Assembly (NCBI RefSeq): GCF_900142365.1
Contig: NZ_FRAP01000011.1
Span: 62,001 to 126,000 of the forward strand
DNA: 64,000 bases
From: Pseudonocardia thermophila
GTDB lineage: Bacteria > Actinomycetota > Actinomycetes > Mycobacteriales > Pseudonocardiaceae
Reading direction: 5' to 3'
Shown here in pieces: positions 44,043 to 52,108 of this stretch. Both the position numbers and the translations under genes were made by a program. Numbering within the stretch: position 1 is the stretch's first letter; each line of letters starts with the position of its first letter. The notes beneath the pieces were generated by a model. It was not told the origin of the DNA, searched no databases, and saw only the letters and a program-made list of their open reading frames with translations.

Positions 44043-44086
44043 GCGAGTCGCGGATTCCGTGACCGCGAGTCGTGGGTTTCGAGGAT
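44043..44086 (+). repeat. Two 22-bp repeats with core GCGAGTCG
   Basis: GCGAGTCGCGG at 44043 and GCGAGTCGTGG at 44065 are spaced exactly 22 bp, the same period and the same GCGAGT core as the arrays at 6795-7152. Confidence 0.45.
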
Positions 44087-44712
44087 GTGCTCCTGGCGGA
44101 GAGCCGCGTTCCTGCCAGGAGATGGCAGGAGAGCCACCGTGTTGCGCCCGGCTCCTTCGTCGCCGGATCGCGGCTCGTGCGCTCCCCGCGTCGACGACGG
44201 CCCTGCACCCGCTCGGGGCTCGCGGCCCGGTGCGTCGTCGAGGTGCGCCTGCGGTGCTCGCGTCCTCGTCCTCGGGTGCTGCGCGGTTCCTCGGGTGCTG
44301 CGCGCCTTCCTGCGATCAGCACGTCGACCACGACCCCCGGCCCGGCGACGGCGGACCGACCAGCTTCGACGACGGAGAAGGACGCTGCGCGGTCCGCACC
44401 CACGTCGAAGGGATCGCAGTCGCGCGCAGGCCCGCCCGCAGATCGTCATCGCCGAAGGACCAGTCGTGGCGGGTGCGGAGCAGTTCGTCGACGAGATCGG
44501 GCCGGTCGATGCCGGGGAGGTCCGGTGAGACGGGGTAGCCGGCGTTGGCCATGACCCGCTGCAGGAGCGTGGCTCGGGCGTTCGGGTTCGGGTGCGGGCA
44601 GCGCGATCGCTCAGGCGATCTCCAGGTGCTCGGGGACGGGTCAGGAAACTGATGCGGATACGGAAATCGGCGCGGACCGCCGCTATCCCCGCCGCGCCTC
44701 GGCCGGAACGCG

Positions 44713-44763
44713 GGACTCGGCCGACGAGACGCTGGACTCGCCGGGCCGGATGCGGGACTCGCC
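44713..44763 (-). repeat. Three 21-bp repeats with core GCGAGTCC after the GT39-like gene
   Basis: On the minus strand GCGAGTCC-like cores occur at the complements of 44756, 44735 and 44714, spaced 21 bp. They begin about 45 nt after the stop codon (44808) of the minus-strand glycosyltransferase gene. Position and orientation match the GCGAGT arrays after the genes ending at 6789 and 7193. Confidence 0.5.
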
Positions 44764-44807
44764 GAACGGTTCGCCCGCCAGCGCGGGGACCGCAGCGGGC
44801 GGCGGGA

Positions 44808-46376
44808 TCAGCCTGCGGGCGCGTCGATCGACGGGAGTGCGTACTCACGCAGGACGATCGCGGTGAACCGCTGCTCGGCCACCCGCTCGAGCACGGAGTC
44901 GAGGTGCCGGCCGACGATGCCGTCGGGGTCGGTGTACCAGTCGTGGCTGTAGACGAGCCAGACGCGCCGGTGCCCGCGCAGCAGCTCGTCGATCCGCGGT
45001 ACGTCGGCCTGCGTCATCCGCGGCTCCAGCACGCCCCGCTCGAACAGCTCGGCGGGCACCCCGTGCTCGTCGATCCGCGGGCCCACGCCCGTGTAGTAGA
45101 AGTCGAACGGGATCCGCGTCCACCCGGCGTTGAACAGCACGAGATCGCCCGGCTCCGCGGCCTCGGCCAGGTACAGCGCGGCGCCCTCCCAGTCCTCCGT
45201 GCTCCCGGCCCGGTAGTAGGAGACCAGCGAGACGGTGTTGAGGACGAGGAGCGCGGCCGTGGCCGCCGCGACCAGCGCGCGCCGGCGGATCCGGGACAGC
45301 GCGACGGCGGCGAGCACGATCAGCGGCACCGACGTCCAGATCAGCGTCTGCGAGTAGAAGATGGGGCGGCGGATGCTGGCCAGCAGCTCCAGCAGCAGCG
45401 GGCCGGCGAACAGCGCGAGCAGCAGCAACGCCTCCGGCCGGCCGCGCAGCCTCAGACATCCCGCCACGGCGAGCCCGACCGCGGCGAGCGCCACGACGGC
45501 GGTCAGCGGGCCGGGGGCGTGCGCGCTGAGCATGTTGCGCAGGTGCTCGGCGAGCGCGCCGAGCGTCGGCGGGGGCAGCCAGAACTCGGCGTCCACCTGC
45601 CCGGCCTGCTTGAGGAATCCGGGCAGCCACGGCAGCCAGCCGGCCAGCCCGAGCCCCAGCCCGAGCGCGAGCGGGCGCAGATCGGTGCGCCGCTGCGCGC
45701 TGATCAGCACGGTGGCGCCCGGGTCGACCGCCCCGTCGGGGGCGACGACGCGAGGGGGTGTCCGCCGGCGCACCGCGACGACCGCCACGACCCCGGCGAG
45801 CACCACCGGCAGCAGCACACCGATGTTGTGGCTGAGCATCGTGCCGGCCACACCCACCGCGAGCCCGGCGACGGCGGACCGGATCTCGCGCTGCGTCCGA
45901 CCGCGGGTGTCGAGCAGGTACAGGGCGGCGAGCGTCGCGAGGGCGGCGAAGAACGTCAGCATCGTGTACATCCGCGCCTGCTGCGCGTACCAGACGTGCA
46001 GGGGGGACACCGCCTGCAGCACCGCCGCGAGCAGACCGACGACCGGTCCCGCGACCCGGCGGCCGATCAGGGCCACCACCGGCACCGTGGCGACGCCCCA
46101 CAGCGCCGAGAACACCCGCAGCCCGGTCTCCCGGTCGTCGGGCGCGAGCCACAGGTGCAGCAGCGAGTAGTACACCGGCGGGTGCTGGTCGACCAGCAGC
46201 ACGTAGCTCCAGATCGCGTCCAGCGGCTGCACGGCGAGCCACCAGCTGAACGCCTCGTCCACCCACAGGCTCTTCTCGGCGATCCCGACCAGGCGCAGCA
46301 CGAGCGCGCCCACGGTCACCGCGACGACCGCTCCCACCCACCACGGGCGGGCCGCGGCGGGTGCGGCGTGGGTCAT
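44808..46376 (-). CDS. GT39-like membrane glycosyltransferase (polyprenol-sugar dependent)
   Basis: The 522-residue membrane protein has about ten TM segments and the GT-C first-loop acidic motif EKSLWVDEAFSWW, followed by DQHPPVYYSLLHLW, typical of PMT/ArnT-like enzymes that move a sugar from a polyprenyl phosphate to an acceptor outside the membrane. A long C-terminal extracytoplasmic part (about 390-522) follows the last TM. The ATG overlaps the kinase stop (ATGA). It is the last gene of a five-gene operon on envelope polysaccharide. Confidence 0.8.
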   Translation of the reverse strand: MTHAAPAAARPWWVGAVVAVTVGALVLRLVGIAEKSLWVDEAFSWWLAVQPLDAIWSYVLLVDQHPPVYYSLLHLWLAPDDRETGLRVFSALWGVATVPVVALIGRRVAGPVVGLLAAVLQAVSPLHVWYAQQARMYTMLTFFAALATLAALYLLDTRGRTQREIRSAVAGLAVGVAGTMLSHNIGVLLPVVLAGVVAVVAVRRRTPPRVVAPDGAVDPGATVLISAQRRTDLRPLALGLGLGLAGWLPWLPGFLKQAGQVDAEFWLPPPTLGALAEHLRNMLSAHAPGPLTAVVALAAVGLAVAGCLRLRGRPEALLLLALFAGPLLLELLASIRRPIFYSQTLIWTSVPLIVLAAVALSRIRRRALVAAATAALLVLNTVSLVSYYRAGSTEDWEGAALYLAEAAEPGDLVLFNAGWTRIPFDFYYTGVGPRIDEHGVPAELFERGVLEPRMTQADVPRIDELLRGHRRVWLVYSHDWYTDPDGIVGRHLDSVLERVAEQRFTAIVLREYALPSIDAPAG

Positions 46377-48988
46377 GCCCGCCCCGGCCGCATCACGGAG
46401 ACCGCGTCGGCGCGCTCACCGACCACCAGGACCCGCCCGTCCGGTGCGACGGCGATCGCCACCGGCCCGGCCGGGGCCGCGACCGGCTCCGACAGCGACC
46501 GGTCCCCGGTGGTGAGCACCCGCACGAAGTCGCCGTCGCGGCCGGTCACGTACAGCTGCCCGCCGTCACGGCTGAGCGCGATCCCGACCGGGCTCGGCCC
46601 GATCGCGACCGTCCCGATCACCGCGTTCGTGGCGGTGTCGAGGATCGAGACGGTTCCGCCGTCCTGGTTGGTGACGTAGAGGCGGGAGCCGTCCGGGCTG
46701 ACCACCGCACCCAGCGGGGCGTCCCCGACCGGCACGGTGGCCACGACCGCGCCGGTCTGCGTGTCGATCACCGAGACGTCGTCGGTGCCGAAGTTCGGTA
46801 CGTAGAGGCGGCGGCCGTCGGGGCTGATGTCCATGCCGTACGGCTGGTCGCCGACCTTGATCGGTCGGCCGATCCGGCGCGTGGTGGCGACGTCGATCGT
46901 GACGATCTCGCCGCGGTCGGCCACCCCCGCGTAGAGCCGGGTGCCGTCGGGGGAGAGGGCGATGCCGTCGACGAACCCGCCGATCGGCACGGTCGCGGCG
47001 ACCGTGTTCGTCGCCGCGTCGACGATCGTGACGGTGCCGGAGCCGGTGGTCGTGACGAACACCCGGCTGCCGTCGGCCGAGACCCGCACGCTGTTGGGGA
47101 GGGCCCCGACGGGGATCGGCGCGGCGACGGGCTCGCCGGTGGCGGTGTCGAGCACGGAGAGGGTGCCCGCGTCCTTGTTCGTGATGTAGGCGCGGCTCCC
47201 GTCGGGGCTCAGCGCGATCTCGGCCGGTGCGGCGCCGGTGGTGAAGGTGGCCACGGTGGTGAGCACCGGCCGGGCCGGCGGCTGGAAGACGAACAGCGCC
47301 AGCATGATCACTCCCGCGACGGCCAGCGCGGACAGCACCGACCCGATGACGATCAGCAGCGGGCTCGTCCGCTTGCGCCGGCGCGGTGCGCGGTCCGTCG
47401 GACCGGAGACCGCTGCCTCGGGTTCGAAGCCCCGCCCCGGGAGCACCGGCGCCGGCGTCGGCCGGCGGGGGATCGTGACCACGGTCGGGTCCGAGCCGGG
47501 ATCGGCCGGCCAGCCCGCCGGCCGCGGTGCTGGGCCGGCGAGCTTCCAGGTCGGCCCGGCGAGCGGGTCATCGCCGAGGTCGGTCGGACCGGTGGTCGCC
47601 GGGGCGACCGGCGGATGCGGGGTAGTGGCCGCGGTGGCGGGGGTCTCCCAGAACCCCTGCTGGGGTGCCTCGGGTGCGGGGGGGCGCTCGGTCGGCTCGG
47701 GCGGTGCCGGCGGCGGGGGCGGCGGCTGCACCTCGGTCGGCGGCTCGGGCACGGCGACCGGGGTCTCACCGGACGCCGTGACGGTCTCCTCGGCCGGCGC
47801 CTTGCTCAGGGTGACGCGCGGCCCGGACGAGTCAGGCCCCACCGGGCCGGACGGCGTCCCGTCGGCTGCCGGGACCTCACCGGACGACGTCACGGTGTCC
47901 TCGGGCGCCGAGTCCGCGCCCGAGGACGGGGCAGCCGCGACCGCGGGGGCCGCGACGGACGGCGTCTCGACCGGCGGCAGTGACGAGGCGTCGGCGGTCG
48001 TGGTGGGCGGTGCTGAGCCCGCAACGGGGCGGAGCGCGTCGGCGGTGAGCGTCGACTCGGCGATCACCGGCGCCACCGCGGGCGCCACGGGCGGGGTCCA
48101 GGTCTCCAGCAGCTCCCGGGCCGCGGCGGCGAGGGCGCCGCAGCTGTCGTAGCGGTCGGCGGCCTTCTTCGCCATGCCGGTGGCGATGATGTCGTCCAGC
48201 CCCGGCGGCACGCCGTCGGCCAGCTCCGACGGGCGCGGGATCGGCCGGTTGAGGTGCGCTTGCAGCTGCCCCAGCAGGTCGTCGGCCAGGTACGGCTTGT
48301 GGCCGACCACGATCTCGAACAGCAGGCAGGCCAGCGAGTAGACGTCGACGCGGTGGTCCCACGGCTCACCGACCATCCGCTCGGGCGCCATGTACGACGC
48401 GGTGCCGAGCGCGAGCCCGGGCCGGCTGAGGGTGGAGCCGCCGATGTTGGCGGCCACGCCGAAGTCGGTGAGGTAGGCGAACCCGCGCTCCACCACCTGC
48501 TCGGGTTTGCCGACGAGCAGGATGTTGGACGGCTTCACGTCCCGGTGGACCAGGCCGTCCTCGTGCGCGGCGTCGAGGGCGTCGGCGATCTGCGAGACGA
48601 TGTCGACGGCGCGGGGCAGCGTGAGCGGCCCCTTCCTGAGCACGGTGCCGAGGTCGACACCCTCGACCAGGCGCATGTCGATGTAGAGCTGGCCGTCGAT
48701 CTCGCCGTAGTCGTGGATCGGGACGACGTGCGGTTCCCGCAGCTTGGCCGCGAGCGCCGACTCGCGCTGGAACCGGGTGCGGAACTCCTCGTCGGTGGCG
48801 AGGTGGCGGGGCATCCGCTTGATCGCGACGACGCGGTTGCGGCGGGTGTCGTAGGCCCGGTAGACGACGCCCATCCCGCCCCGGCCGATGACCTCGTCCA
48901 GGCGGTAGTGCCCGAACATGCCGATGATGCGGGTCGGCTCGTCGGCGGCCGACCCGCCCGTGGGGCCCACCACCGGGTCAGCACCCAT
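46373..48988 (-). CDS. Transmembrane Ser/Thr protein kinase with extracellular YVTN beta-propeller
   Basis: The 871-residue protein has a Hanks-type kinase domain (about 26-290): glycine loop GRGGMG (35-40), Lys57, HRDVKPSN with Asp150, DFG (175-177) and MAPERM. A Pro/Ala-rich linker (290-535) follows, then one TM helix (about 542-566), then about seven YVTN/NHL-like blades (580-871; repeating SPDGSRxYxTN and VxDTATNxV). This is the PknD layout, a kinase with an outside propeller as sensor. Its gene is coupled to glycan genes on both sides (overlaps of 4 and 11 nt), so it probably adjusts polymer synthesis. Confidence 0.9.
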   Translation of the reverse strand: MGADPVVGPTGGSAADEPTRIIGMFGHYRLDEVIGRGGMGVVYRAYDTRRNRVVAIKRMPRHLATDEEFRTRFQRESALAAKLREPHVVPIHDYGEIDGQLYIDMRLVEGVDLGTVLRKGPLTLPRAVDIVSQIADALDAAHEDGLVHRDVKPSNILLVGKPEQVVERGFAYLTDFGVAANIGGSTLSRPGLALGTASYMAPERMVGEPWDHRVDVYSLACLLFEIVVGHKPYLADDLLGQLQAHLNRPIPRPSELADGVPPGLDDIIATGMAKKAADRYDSCGALAAAARELLETWTPPVAPAVAPVIAESTLTADALRPVAGSAPPTTTADASSLPPVETPSVAAPAVAAAPSSGADSAPEDTVTSSGEVPAADGTPSGPVGPDSSGPRVTLSKAPAEETVTASGETPVAVPEPPTEVQPPPPPPAPPEPTERPPAPEAPQQGFWETPATAATTPHPPVAPATTGPTDLGDDPLAGPTWKLAGPAPRPAGWPADPGSDPTVVTIPRRPTPAPVLPGRGFEPEAAVSGPTDRAPRRRKRTSPLLIVIGSVLSALAVAGVIMLALFVFQPPARPVLTTVATFTTGAAPAEIALSPDGSRAYITNKDAGTLSVLDTATGEPVAAPIPVGALPNSVRVSADGSRVFVTTTGSGTVTIVDAATNTVAATVPIGGFVDGIALSPDGTRLYAGVADRGEIVTIDVATTRRIGRPIKVGDQPYGMDISPDGRRLYVPNFGTDDVSVIDTQTGAVVATVPVGDAPLGAVVSPDGSRLYVTNQDGGTVSILDTATNAVIGTVAIGPSPVGIALSRDGGQLYVTGRDGDFVRVLTTGDRSLSEPVAAPAGPVAIAVAPDGRVLVVGERADAVSVMRPGRA

Positions 48989-50966
48989 CCTCGATCCCCT
49001 CCCGATCCGGTGCGCAGCCCGTGGCGAAGCCGCGCGTCCGGGTCGCCGTCGCGTCCGGGGCCAGCAGGGTCACCAGCCGGTCCTCCAGCGGCCCGGCCAG
49101 CGCCGCGATCCCGGCCCCGGTGAGGTGAACGCCGTCGCCGAACCGGGGCGCGCCCGGCTCCCCCACGGTGCGGCAGTACCCGACTGGGCACAAGGGCCCG
49201 TCGGGGTCGAACCGGACGAGCGCGGCGTGCGTCGCCACCGCCTCGACGAGCAGCGCGTCGAGGCAGCTGCTGCGGGCGTCGGCGGACGGACGGCCGGTGT
49301 CGGTGCCCAGCGCGGGGACGAGGACCGGACGGCCGGGTGCGCCAGCGGTGAGCGCCCCGACGGCGTCGGTGACCAGCGCCCGGTAGAGCGCCCGGAACGC
49401 CGGGTCGCACGGTGCCGGCAGGGTGCTCGGCGCCCGGCGCGGCGCCGCGTCGGCGGACAGGTCGAGCACGACCGCGACCGGCCGGGTGGCGGCGACCGCG
49501 GCCCGCCAGCGGGCTGCGGTGCCGGTGCAGTCCGGGGCCGGTAGCGGGGCCTGGGCGAGCGCGGTCGGGCGGCTCGGCGAGTCCGGCACGGGCGGGTCGG
49601 GCAGCAAGCCGCACCCGGGGCGGGTCGCGTCGACCACGGAGAACCGCGACGCCGCGAGGGCCGCGGCGGCATCGGCCCCGCTGGAGCCGCCGAGGACGAG
49701 GACGGCGGGTCCGCCGGTGCTCCCGACCGGGCGCCGGTCAGCGAGCACGACGGTCGCGGCGAGCCCGGCGACCAGCGCGGCCGCGAGCCCGGCCCGCAGC
49801 ACCGCGCCGATGCGGGGCGGGTGGCCGGCGGCGGCGTCGCGGCGGCGGCGCAGCAGGCCGTCCTGCACGAGGAGGCCGAGGAACCAGGCCAGCGCGGTGC
49901 CGACGGCGATGAGCGCGAACGGCCGCGCCCCCGGCACCGCGAGCTGGATCAGCCAGAACACCGGGGCGTGCAGCAGCAGGATCGGGTACGCCGAGCGGCC
50001 CAGCTCGAGCGGCAGCCCCCGGCCGAGCACCCCGGCGAGCTTCCCGGCCGGCTCGCCGCTGTCGAGGTGCAGCGCCAGCAGCACCAGGGCGGTGGCGAGC
50101 GCGGCGGACGCGGGCCCGCCGGTGGCGAGCCAGTCCTCGCGCCAGCGCGTCGCCACGACGGCGGACGCGACGAGTCCGCCGAGGCCGAGCGCCGCGAGCG
50201 GCCACGCGGCCCGGTGCGTCGGCCGGGGCAGGGCCGCGGCCGTGGCTCCCGCGGTGGCGCCGAGCAGGAACTCGGCGGCCCGCACGTGGCTGCCGAACGC
50301 CAGCTCGACCGGGTCGGCGCCCCAGCGGGCCCGCAGCAGGCCCGCGGCGACCGAGAGCACCGCCAGCAGGGCCACCACGGCGACGATCCGCAGCGCCCCG
50401 CGGCCCGCGCGCACGCGCAGCACCCACCGCAGGCCGTGCAGCACCAGCGGCCAGAGCAGCGTGAACTGCACCAGCAGGGCGATCAGCCACAGCGTCCCGA
50501 ACGGGTCGATCCGGTCGAGTCGGGTGGCGTACCAGTCCCCGTGCGCGAAGAGCAGATCGGTGAGTTCCGGGGGGAGCGGCAGAGCGCCGGCCCGCAGGAG
50601 TTCCACCCAGTTCTGCACCCCCAGCAGCCCGCCGGCCGCGTCGACGGCGGCCTGCCCGACCTGCTGGGTGCGGCCGAGGAGCGCGACCGCGGCGAGCCCG
50701 GCCAGCAGCACGAGCAGCAGCAGCGGGCCGTGCCGGCCGAGCTGGTCGCGGTACCAGGCACCGAGGCGGACCGGCCAGCCCGCGGTGTCCTTCGCCGTGA
50801 GCACGGTGACCGTCACGACGAACCCGGCTGCGGCGAGCACGAGATCGGGGCCGAGCAGCTCGACGGCGAACCCACCGCTGGTCTGCAGCGCCACCACGAG
50901 GACGGCCAGCCCGGCGAAGGCCGTGACGGCCGGCGGAACGGCGCGCCCGGGCGCGACGGCGCTCAT
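48978..50966 (-). CDS. Degenerate acyltransferase-3 / SGNH-like membrane protein
   Basis: The 662-residue protein has about ten TM segments (to about 420) and an outside domain to the end, the OafA-type fusion of an acyltransferase-3 channel with an SGNH transferase. Key residues look lost: the first helix has VVALQTSGG where the family has FHA with catalytic His, GPDLVLAAAGF replaces GVDVFFVISGF, and the SGNH block I entry reads GGSSGAD instead of GDSH. A late FGDGVHLTGAG keeps the D-x-x-H pair. It may be a pseudoenzyme or use a changed site. ATG at 50966 overlaps the upstream stop. Confidence 0.7.
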   Translation of the reverse strand: MSAVAPGRAVPPAVTAFAGLAVLVVALQTSGGFAVELLGPDLVLAAAGFVVTVTVLTAKDTAGWPVRLGAWYRDQLGRHGPLLLLVLLAGLAAVALLGRTQQVGQAAVDAAGGLLGVQNWVELLRAGALPLPPELTDLLFAHGDWYATRLDRIDPFGTLWLIALLVQFTLLWPLVLHGLRWVLRVRAGRGALRIVAVVALLAVLSVAAGLLRARWGADPVELAFGSHVRAAEFLLGATAGATAAALPRPTHRAAWPLAALGLGGLVASAVVATRWREDWLATGGPASAALATALVLLALHLDSGEPAGKLAGVLGRGLPLELGRSAYPILLLHAPVFWLIQLAVPGARPFALIAVGTALAWFLGLLVQDGLLRRRRDAAAGHPPRIGAVLRAGLAAALVAGLAATVVLADRRPVGSTGGPAVLVLGGSSGADAAAALAASRFSVVDATRPGCGLLPDPPVPDSPSRPTALAQAPLPAPDCTGTAARWRAAVAATRPVAVVLDLSADAAPRRAPSTLPAPCDPAFRALYRALVTDAVGALTAGAPGRPVLVPALGTDTGRPSADARSSCLDALLVEAVATHAALVRFDPDGPLCPVGYCRTVGEPGAPRFGDGVHLTGAGIAALAGPLEDRLVTLLAPDATATRTRGFATGCAPDREGIEDGC

Positions 50967-52108
50967 CCCGCCCGCCCCCACTCAGCGAAGCAGTCGCGCA
51001 TCGCCGGCTGGGCCGCGCGGCCGAGCCAGGAGTCGTGCAGGTCGTTGACGGGATCGGCGGCGGCCGGGTCCACGTCGAAGCCGATCTTCCACCAGTACAG
51101 CCCGCCCAGGTCGCGGTCGCGGGCCGCGCGGCAGGCGGCGACGAACCAGCGCCGCTGGACGTCCTCGTCGAGCTCCGCGCCGTCCCGGTGCGGGACAGCG
51201 GGGTTGAGCAGGGTCTCCGCCTCCGCGGCGGCGCCGACCTCGGAGAGCACGACGCCCGGGCCGATGCGGGCCTCGGCGAGCCACTGCGACCAGGCGGTGG
51301 TGAGCCGCTCCTCGTCGTCGCGCGGGGTCACGTCGAGCCACGGGTAGGCGTCGACGGTGACGACGTCGACCGGGATCCCGGCCTGCGCGGAGGTGTAGGC
51401 GTCCCAGTTGGCCGAGTAGGACAGCTGGCCGCGGTAGACCTCGCGGGCGCGGGCGACCAGCCCGACCCAGTGCCGGTCGCGCTGCAGCGTGTTCAGCTCG
51501 GCACCCACGACCACCGTGTCCACACCGACGCGCTGGGCGACGTGCAGGTACGGCGTCAGGAACGCTTCGTAGGAGGCGTACCACGCGTCGACGTCGGCCG
51601 GCAGCAGCTTGCCGCGCCACGCGCGCGGGTCCTGCTCCATCAGGTTCGCCTCGTCCAGCAGCGGCCGCAGCGTGGTGCGCAGACCCATCGCCTTCGCCTG
51701 GGCGAGCACGAGCCCGACCCGCTCGGGAGAGGGCGTGCGCTCGTCGGCGTGCACCGTGCTCGCGGTGAGCGACTCGGTGAAGAACGGGAAGGTGATCGCC
51801 ACGGCGTTGGCCTCCATGCCGATCACCTGGGCGAACAGCCGACGGGCCTTCGCGAGCACCACCTCGTCGGGGTCATCGGGGTTGTTGACCCAGTAGACCT
51901 GCACCCCCAGCTCGGGCACGCCGGGCCGCCAGGGCGCGGCGACCGCGGGCCCGGTCCGCGGTGGGGTCGGGACGGGTCCGGTGGCCGACAGCAGCGCCCG
52001 GGCGACCGGCGGGTCGGGCTCGGCGGCCGGGACGGTCCAGCTGCCCAGCGCGACCGCCAGCGCCGCGGCGACACCGGCGGTCCAGCGGATGAGGCTCGTG
52101 CGGTTCAC
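50963..52108 (-). CDS. Secreted GH113-like glycoside hydrolase
   Basis: The 381-residue protein has an N-terminal signal (RWTAGVAAALAVALGSW, cleavage near the AA of VPAA) and a TIM-barrel like GH113 beta-mannanases: VQVYWVNNPDDP, TTLRPLLDEAN, acid/base Glu204 in VVGAELN, YSANWDAY, and nucleophile Glu290 in VVLSEVG. It should cut a beta-linked glycan outside the cell, perhaps trimming the polymer made by the GT2 synthase encoded just upstream, as hydrolases do in cellulose or alginate systems. GTG start overlaps the synthase stop (GTGA). Confidence 0.75.
   Translation of the reverse strand: MNRTSLIRWTAGVAAALAVALGSWTVPAAEPDPPVARALLSATGPVPTPPRTGPAVAAPWRPGVPELGVQVYWVNNPDDPDEVVLAKARRLFAQVIGMEANAVAITFPFFTESLTASTVHADERTPSPERVGLVLAQAKAMGLRTTLRPLLDEANLMEQDPRAWRGKLLPADVDAWYASYEAFLTPYLHVAQRVGVDTVVVGAELNTLQRDRHWVGLVARAREVYRGQLSYSANWDAYTSAQAGIPVDVVTVDAYPWLDVTPRDDEERLTTAWSQWLAEARIGPGVVLSEVGAAAEAETLLNPAVPHRDGAELDEDVQRRWFVAACRAARDRDLGGLYWWKIGFDVDPAAADPVNDLHDSWLGRAAQPAMRDCFAEWGRAG

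Larger units (their letters stand above)
44014..44807. other. Gene-poor region with short repeats and a possible gene remnant
   Basis: No gene in these 794 bp is convincing. A minus-strand frame around 44552-44316 (MANAGYPVSPDLPGIDRPDL...) has protein-like composition for about 60 residues, and the same frame is open upstream through ARATLLQRV; it may be the remnant of a broken gene, not recognised. Other content is direct repeats: GCGAGT at 44043 and 44065, CTCGGGTGCTGCGCG at 44271 and 44290, and GACTCG at 44714, 44735 and 44756. A promoter for the oxidase gene at 44013 must lie here but was not identified. Confidence 0.4.

Noticed and set aside
44316..44552. Real small gene (78 residues)
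   Set aside because: Only part of the frame looks protein-like, the end is low-complexity, there is no ribosome site, and the open frame continues upstream of its ATG; listed only as a possible remnant.
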